From: Elusimicrobia bacterium RIFOXYB2_FULL_49_7
GTDB taxonomy: Bacteria > Fibrobacterota > OXYB2-FULL-49-7
NCBI GenBank assembly: GCA_001800515.1
Contig: MGVN01000068.1
Span: forward strand, 1-11,164
DNA length: 11,164 nt
Direction of reading: 5' to 3'
Under the pieces are notes generated by a model. The model saw only the letters and a program-made list of their open reading frames with translations. It ran no database searches and was not told the DNA's origin. Position numbers and translations under genes: made by a program. The first letter of the stretch is position 1; each line of letters starts with the position of its first letter. Shown piece after piece: positions 6,601-11,164 of this stretch.

Positions 6601-7709
6601 GGCCGACTCCTGACCAACAAAATCAGTCGTTCGCGGAAACGCTGAATCCCAAATTCATGTTGAACACGGGTCAGGCTATAATCACCCATCTTTTTCCGCA
6701 AAGAAGGATCATCTGATAACCGCAGTACGGCTTGTGCCAACGCTTGGCTCTCTCCGGGTGGAATGAGCAATCCTCCTTTTTCATCATCAATCATTTCGGG
6801 AATAGAATTAACGCGAGTACCGATGATGGGAAGGCCGGCGGCCGCCATCTCCAGGCCGATTCGACAGATCGCTTCCGAGCCGATGGAGGAGATAAGACCG
6901 ACATCAAGCGCTTGAAGCAAAGGCCGTACATCCGGCACGCGATTCAGAAAATGGACCTGTTTTTTCGCCTTTTCATTAAGCAACAACCTTAACCCTTCCG
7001 GACGGACGCTGAAAGTGTCCCCGCTGATCAAGAAATGGATATCGCGTCTTTCCGATAAACGGTTAGCCGCCTCCATTACAACAGAATGACCCTTAACCGG
7101 ATCCAGCCGCGCCACCACGCCAAAGAGAATATCTGTATCCGTCAATCCGAGCTGCTGTCGCAATACAGAAGGAGCGGTTCGCGGTCTAAAGTGATCGGTA
7201 TTAATGCAAGGAGGCAGATAATCAACCGCTTCCGGTGCTATACCGAAATCCGTGAAATATGCCCGCATGAATCGGGAGGGCACAAGATGCCGGTCTGAAC
7301 CGCGACAATAAAGGAATCGGTTTAAAAAATGGTTCTTCGGACGCCGGATATCCGCACGCACGTCTATATGATAACAGAGGCCTGACAGGGCTATTTTGAT
7401 TAAGGCGCCTGCAAGATGGTCGGGGCCACTGTGGGAAAAAACAACCTGGATACCCTTTTCCCGGCAAAATTGTTTTAGCCGTTGGACCGATAAAAGAAAA
7501 ACCAGAGGATTGGAAGAGGCCAGATTAATATCCGGGATCTCGGTAAATCCCTCCTCTCCTGCCCGAGTGATAGCAGGGGAACCGGGACAGCCGGCAAAAT
7601 AGAGCTCGCTTCCTTCTTGGTTCAGAGCGCGGGCGATGGAGAGTGCATACTGAGCACAGGCATTGTACCAGCGAATGGAAATGAGATTGAGAACCCGGTA
7701 TGTTTTCAA
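6597..7709 (-). CDS. Family 4 glycosyltransferase
   Basis: This GT-B fold retaining glycosyltransferase has about 370 residues. The C-terminal nucleotide-sugar domain is clear: VVARLDPVKGH, then SEAICRIGLEMAAAGLP with the E-x7-E pair (E279 and E287), TRVNSIPEMI and GGLLIPPG. The N-terminal acceptor half contains SHSGPDHLAGA and HIDVRADIRRPKNHFLNR. I place the start at the TTG at 7709, giving MKTYRVLNLISIRW, the usual N-terminal strand, with GGGAAG about 6 bases upstream. The frame stays open to an ATG at 7838, but that extension would be read through the tRNA-Sec gene and has no homology, so it is rejected. The gene begins 28 bases after the tRNA 3' end with no terminator between and is coupled to the following GT2 gene. 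The likely role is adding a sugar to an envelope glycan or LPS core; donor and acceptor are unknown. Confidence 0.88.
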   Translation of the reverse strand: MKTYRVLNLISIRWYNACAQYALSIARALNQEGSELYFAGCPGSPAITRAGEEGFTEIPDINLASSNPLVFLLSVQRLKQFCREKGIQVVFSHSGPDHLAGALIKIALSGLCYHIDVRADIRRPKNHFLNRFLYCRGSDRHLVPSRFMRAYFTDFGIAPEAVDYLPPCINTDHFRPRTAPSVLRQQLGLTDTDILFGVVARLDPVKGHSVVMEAANRLSERRDIHFLISGDTFSVRPEGLRLLLNEKAKKQVHFLNRVPDVRPLLQALDVGLISSIGSEAICRIGLEMAAAGLPIIGTRVNSIPEMIDDEKGGLLIPPGESQALAQAVLRLSDDPSLRKKMGDYSLTRVQHEFGIQRFRERLILLVRSRP

Positions 7710-7737
7710 GAAATCTTCCCGTGCCTTCTGTTTATTA

Positions 7738-7833
7738 TGGCGGAAGAGGCAGGAATCGAACCCACCACAGACGGTATTATCCGCCTGCCTACGGTTTTGA
7801 AGACCGCCGGGGACACCAGTCCCCATCTCTTCC
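7738..7833 (-). tRNA. selC: tRNA-Sec (UCA anticodon)
   Basis: This 96-base gene decodes UGA as selenocysteine with SelA, SelB and SelD. On the minus strand the parts are acceptor GGAAGAG / CTCTTCC, linker AT, a 6-bp D stem GGGGAC / GTCCCC with the 4-base loop TGGT, anticodon stem GCGGT / ACCGT with loop CTTCAAA (anticodon TCA, 7800-7798), a long variable arm CAGGCGG / CCGTCTG with a 6-base loop, T arm GTGGG / CCTGC with loop TTCGATT, discriminator G and encoded CCA. The long D stem, tiny D loop, UCA anticodon and large variable arm are diagnostic. Oddly, acceptor and T stems total 12 pairs, with two G-U pairs in the T stem, where bacterial tRNA-Sec usually has 13. No SECIS-bearing selenoprotein gene was noticed in this window. 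Confidence 0.95.
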
Positions 7834-7839
7834 GTCAAT

Positions 7840-7869
7840 ATTATAGTTATTTCAGGAAAAAATGGGCAA
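7840..7869 (-). promoter_or_regulatory. Sigma70-like promoter for tRNA-Sec and the downstream glycosyltransferases
   Basis: On the minus strand the -35 TTGCCC (7869-7864) and a perfect -10 TATAAT (7845-7840) are 18 bases apart. The -10 ends 6 bases before the first base of the mature tRNA, so transcription would start at or right next to the tRNA 5' end. No other promoter is evident before the GT4 gene. Confidence 0.65.
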
Positions 7870-7922
7870 GCACGGGAGCCTTCCTTGATTTACCTGTCCT
7901 GAAAAAACCATTTTAATCTTCC

Positions 7923-10601
7923 ATGAAAGACCTCTACATCATCGACGGCATGGCCCTGGCTTATCGCGGCCACTTTGCCTTTATCCGCAATCCGCTGAGA
8001 AGTAAAAGCGGCCAGCCCACCAGCGCCATCTACTCTTTTTTGTCCACCCTCCAGCGCATCATCCGCGACAAGAAAGCGGAACAACTGGCCGTGGTCTTTG
8101 ATTCGGACAAAGACACCTTCCGTCACCGACTTTATCCGGAATACAAGGCGCACCGGCCGCCCATGCCGGATGATCTGAAGAGTCAAATTCCCATGATTCT
8201 GCAACTGTTGGAGACCATGCACATTCCGGTTCTTCGGTTACCCGGCATTGAAGCGGATGATGTCATCGGTACGCTTGCCGTCAAAGCTGCTTCTTCCGGT
8301 GGTCATGCGTATATCGTTTCACGGGACAAGGATTTCGGTCAATTGGTTTCCGAGCATATCCATATGGTTGATCCGGGAAATCAGAATGACGGCCTTTCCA
8401 TCATGGCCGCCCCGGAGATTGAAGCAAAATTCGGTGTACCACCCGACAAAATCGTGGATTATTTGGCGTTGATTGGCGATGCATCCGATAATATCCCGGG
8501 AGTGGACAAAGTCGGGCCCAAAACAGCCGTAGAGCTTATCAAGACCTATGGGAATCTCGATGGAATTTACCGGAATATCGAGAACATCAAACAAAAGGGG
8601 CTAAAAGCCAACCTGGAACGGTGTCGTGACATGGCTTACTTGTCTCAAACATTGGTCATCCTCAAGACCGATTTAACGTTGCCGCAAGAGGAATTTTCTT
8701 TTGGTCCCATTGACTCAACCCGCTTTGCTGCGTTTTGCAAGGAACTCGATTTTTACCAATTCCTTAAGGACAATCTCCCGGTCGCTGCCGCGGAAGGGGA
8801 AAAAAGCGGCAGCTACGAAACCCTGGATTCTACGGCAAGCCTGGCTCGCTTCTTGCAGCTGGGTGCAACCACGACCGTATTGGCTCTGGATACGGAAACC
8901 GATGGTTTGGATCCTAACAACGCCACCCTGGTCGGCCTTTCGCTCTGCCATACGGTTGGCAAGGCGGGCTATGTTCCCATTGCGCATCAGAGCGGCCGTA
9001 ATCTTCCGCTTATGGAAGTGCGATCCATTTTGACAGACCATCTGGCAAAGACAAAGCCGCTTGTCGTCGGTCACCATCTCAAGTTTGATCTGGCGGTTCT
9101 TCGACACCATCAATTCGAATTGAACGGTCCTTTTTTTGATACCATGGTAGCCGCCTATCTTCTGAATCCCGGAGTACGTCGTTATAGTTTGTCGGACTGC
9201 GCCATGAATGCTCTCTCTCTGGCCAAACAGCCCATCACCGAACTGATTGGGGATAAAGGCAAAAACCAGCTTCCCTTCTCCAGTGTTCCTATTGACAAGG
9301 CAACCGCCTATTCCGGACAGGATGCGGATCTGGCTTTGCGACTTAAAGAAGTTTTCGAAAGCGACCTTCGGAAAAACGGCCTTTTGGATCTCTTTCGTGA
9401 TATGGAAATGGCGCTTATTCCGGTTTTGTTGGATATGGAAAAGAACGGTATCCGTATCGATGCCCCGTTTCTAAAGAATCTCTCCGCCGATTATGATGCG
9501 GATTTGGCCAAGCTCCACCAAACCATTGTCACGGCCGCGGGTCGGGAATTTAATCTGAATTCACCGAAACAATTGGCGGAAATTCTGTTCGATGAGCTTA
9601 ACATAAAGCCTTTAAGAAAACTCAAGACCGGTTATTCCACGGACGCAGACGTGCTTGAGGTGTTGGCACGTGATCACGAACTTCCGCGGCTTATTCTGAA
9701 ATACCGGGAATTGCAGAAACTGAAATCCACCTATGTCGACGCATTGCCCGCCGTGATGGACCAACAGGGATTGGTTCATTCCTCTTTCAATCAAACCGTC
9801 ACCGCCACAGGCCGCCTCTCCAGTAGCGACCCCAATCTGCAAAACATTCCGGTACGAACTGAAATGGGTCGTGAAATCCGTAAAGCCTTTATTCCGCGTA
9901 CAGAAGGTCATGTCATTCTCTCCGCCGATTATTCGCAGATCGAACTCCGCATCCTGGCCCATCTGTCCGGTGAAGAGGCGCTCATTACCGCGTTTCGCGA
10001 AGGCGCAGACATTCATACCCGCACGGCTGCCCTTATTTTCGGCATGATTCCGGAAATGGTCACCCCGGACCAGCGACGTATGGCCAAGACCGTGAATTTC
10101 GGTATTGTATACGGTCAGGGAGCTTATGGATTGTCACAGCAACTTTCCATTCCACAAGGTGAGGCCAAGGCATTTATTGACGGCTATTTTACCACCTATC
10201 CGGGTATTCGGCGTTACATGGACCAGAGCATCGAATCGGCCCGTGAAAAGGGGTATGCAGAAACCCTCTATGGCCGACGTCGTCCGCTGCTTGAAATTAA
10301 CAGCAGTCAGCACAATCTGCGTTCTTTTGCGGAACGAATGGCCATGAACACGCCCATTCAGGGCAGTGCAGCGGATCTCATCAAAGTAGCCATGATCCGG
10401 GTGCATCAGGAAATCCGGGACGGACAGATTCGGGCCACCCTGCTTCTCCAGGTACATGATGAATTAGTTTTTGAATGCAGCAAAGTGGAAAGTACGCAGG
10501 TCGCAGAATATATCCGCCGCATCATGGAGCAAAGTGCGACATGGCGTGTGCCGCTCAAGGTGGATGTGGGTATGGGCGCCAATTGGCTGGAGGCTCATTG
10601 A
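7923..10601 (+). CDS. polA: DNA polymerase I
   Basis: This 892-residue full-length Pol I is used for Okazaki-fragment maturation and repair synthesis. The N-terminal 5' nuclease (about 1-290) shows IIDGMALAYRG with D8, VVFDSDKDTFRH, GIEADDVIG, VSRDKDFGQL and GDASDNIPGV. The 3'-5' exonuclease domain (about 310-490) keeps its acidic residues: DTETDGLD with D323 and E325, GHHLKFD, and YSGQDADLAL, so proofreading is probably active. The polymerase domain has TATGRLSSSDPNLQNIP, motif A DYSQIELRI with D669, the O-helix region RRMAKTVNFGIVYG, and motif C VHDELVF with D846. The ATG at 7923 is required by homology, but no good Shine-Dalgarno precedes it. Only 89 bases separate it from the divergent tRNA-Sec. 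coaE follows 1 base after the stop and is likely co-transcribed. Confidence 0.97.
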   Translation: MKDLYIIDGMALAYRGHFAFIRNPLRSKSGQPTSAIYSFLSTLQRIIRDKKAEQLAVVFDSDKDTFRHRLYPEYKAHRPPMPDDLKSQIPMILQLLETMHIPVLRLPGIEADDVIGTLAVKAASSGGHAYIVSRDKDFGQLVSEHIHMVDPGNQNDGLSIMAAPEIEAKFGVPPDKIVDYLALIGDASDNIPGVDKVGPKTAVELIKTYGNLDGIYRNIENIKQKGLKANLERCRDMAYLSQTLVILKTDLTLPQEEFSFGPIDSTRFAAFCKELDFYQFLKDNLPVAAAEGEKSGSYETLDSTASLARFLQLGATTTVLALDTETDGLDPNNATLVGLSLCHTVGKAGYVPIAHQSGRNLPLMEVRSILTDHLAKTKPLVVGHHLKFDLAVLRHHQFELNGPFFDTMVAAYLLNPGVRRYSLSDCAMNALSLAKQPITELIGDKGKNQLPFSSVPIDKATAYSGQDADLALRLKEVFESDLRKNGLLDLFRDMEMALIPVLLDMEKNGIRIDAPFLKNLSADYDADLAKLHQTIVTAAGREFNLNSPKQLAEILFDELNIKPLRKLKTGYSTDADVLEVLARDHELPRLILKYRELQKLKSTYVDALPAVMDQQGLVHSSFNQTVTATGRLSSSDPNLQNIPVRTEMGREIRKAFIPRTEGHVILSADYSQIELRILAHLSGEEALITAFREGADIHTRTAALIFGMIPEMVTPDQRRMAKTVNFGIVYGQGAYGLSQQLSIPQGEAKAFIDGYFTTYPGIRRYMDQSIESAREKGYAETLYGRRRPLLEINSSQHNLRSFAERMAMNTPIQGSAADLIKVAMIRVHQEIRDGQIRATLLLQVHDELVFECSKVESTQVAEYIRRIMEQSATWRVPLKVDVGMGANWLEAH

Positions 10602-10602
10602 G

Positions 10603-11164
10603 ATGATTCTTGGAATCACGGGCAACATCGGTTCCGGCAAATCAACCGTTGCCATGATGCTTAAAGAAAAAGTAGGCGGCATCATCGTGGATGCAGATGC
10701 CATTGGTCACCATTTGCTGGAAACAAACCCGGAAATCCAACATCAAATCCGCATGGCTTTCGGAACGGATGTGATGGATTCTCAAAGCCGGGCCATTGAT
10801 CGCCGCCGCCTTTCCCGCATCGTTTTTGACAATCTGGAAAACCTGACCACCTTGAACCGTATTTTTCATCCGCATATGCTCTTCGAAATACGGCTTTCGA
10901 TTTCGCGCGGCCTGAACGTGTTTCGCCATGCCATTGTTGACGCAGCGCTTATCGTAGAATGGAATTTCCAGTCTGAGCTCGATTTCCTCATCAGTGTCAC
11001 GGCTTCCCCGGCAATCCGACTGCAACGGCTCATGGAAAGACGACGGCTGCTGGAGGAGGATGCCGTGCGCATGATGGAGGCACAGCCCCCGGATGATTTC
11101 AAGAACAGTGTGGCCGATATGGTCATCCGCAATGAATTGGACCTGGCGATTTTGGACGCCGAAG
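10603..11164 (+). CDS. coaE: Dephospho-CoA kinase, 3' end beyond the window
   Basis: The enzyme does the last step of coenzyme A synthesis, ATP-dependent phosphorylation of the 3'-hydroxyl of dephospho-CoA in the cytosol. The frame from the ATG at 10603 is open to the window edge (187 codons plus one base), against about 200 in the family, so only the C-terminal tip is missing. The P-loop GNIGSGKST is at 7-15, IIVDADAIGH with D30 and D32 follows, then LNRIFHPHM and the IVDAALIVEWNF strand, which matches the VxDxPLLxE family segment. The SISRGLNVFRH region and the QRLMERRRLLEEDA lid are also typical. GGAGG lies 9 bases upstream inside the end of polA, whose TGA is separated from this ATG by one base. 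The polA-coaE order is, to my knowledge, common in Desulfobacterota. Confidence 0.93.
   Translation, partial: MILGITGNIGSGKSTVAMMLKEKVGGIIVDADAIGHHLLETNPEIQHQIRMAFGTDVMDSQSRAIDRRRLSRIVFDNLENLTTLNRIFHPHMLFEIRLSISRGLNVFRHAIVDAALIVEWNFQSELDFLISVTASPAIRLQRLMERRRLLEEDAVRMMEAQPPDDFKNSVADMVIRNELDLAILDAE

Noticed and set aside
7738..7762. Integration site (att) of a mobile element at the 3' end of tRNA-Sec
   Set aside because: selC is a known integration hot spot, but no second copy of the tRNA 3' end and no integrase gene occur in this window.
7710..7838. N-terminal extension of the GT4 glycosyltransferase from the ATG at 7838
   Set aside because: It would be encoded by the tRNA-Sec gene and has no homology; the TTG at 7709 fits the family start and has a plausible ribosome binding site.
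8701..9113. Open frames on both strands inside polA
   Set aside because: polA is intact with all catalytic motifs; these are out-of-frame or antisense shadows.

Overview
The window looks like an ordinary chromosomal segment of a free-living Gram-negative bacterium, most plausibly an anaerobic member of the Desulfobacterota (former Deltaproteobacteria). The reasons are the polA-coaE gene pair, a selenocysteine tRNA, a B12-binding radical SAM enzyme, a small cysteine-rich protein, and moderate base composition with AT-rich intergenic stretches. The taxon is an inference; no rRNA or marker tree is available here.

Layout, left to right. Positions 1-621 hold no intact gene: there is a perfect 14-bp inverted repeat and, on the minus strand, a decayed fragment of an IS3-family transposase. 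Then come a minus-strand pair (a small coiled-coil protein of unknown role, preceded in transcription order by a secreted metallo-beta-lactamase-fold hydrolase), a divergent dGTPase of the HD superfamily, a small convergent Cys-rich protein, a polyprenol-phosphate mannosyltransferase-like GT2 enzyme with its own sigma70-type promoter, and a convergent B12-binding radical SAM protein. A second minus-strand unit follows: tRNA-Sec, a GT4 glycosyltransferase (starting at a TTG just after the tRNA) and a translationally coupled GT2 glycosyltransferase of the LPS-core type. Divergent from it, polA and the start of coaE run off the right edge.

How the parts fit. The three glycosyltransferases point to cell-envelope glycan or lipid-linked sugar synthesis, and the radical SAM gene may belong to that theme, though nothing in the sequence fixes its substrate. 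polA, coaE and dgt are housekeeping functions in DNA synthesis, coenzyme A synthesis and nucleotide control.

Most notable: (1) the tRNA-Sec gene has all the selC hallmarks (UCA anticodon, 6-bp D stem with a 4-nt loop, long variable arm, encoded CCA), but its acceptor and T stems read as 7+5 pairs rather than the usual bacterial 8+5. (2) The radical SAM gene has a sigma70-like promoter followed by a short leader with an intrinsic terminator that ends only a few bases before its ribosome binding site and can extend to pair with it, which looks like an attenuator. (3) The tRNA-Sec appears to lead an mRNA for two glycosyltransferases. I do not see a new multi-gene defence or mobile system in this window.
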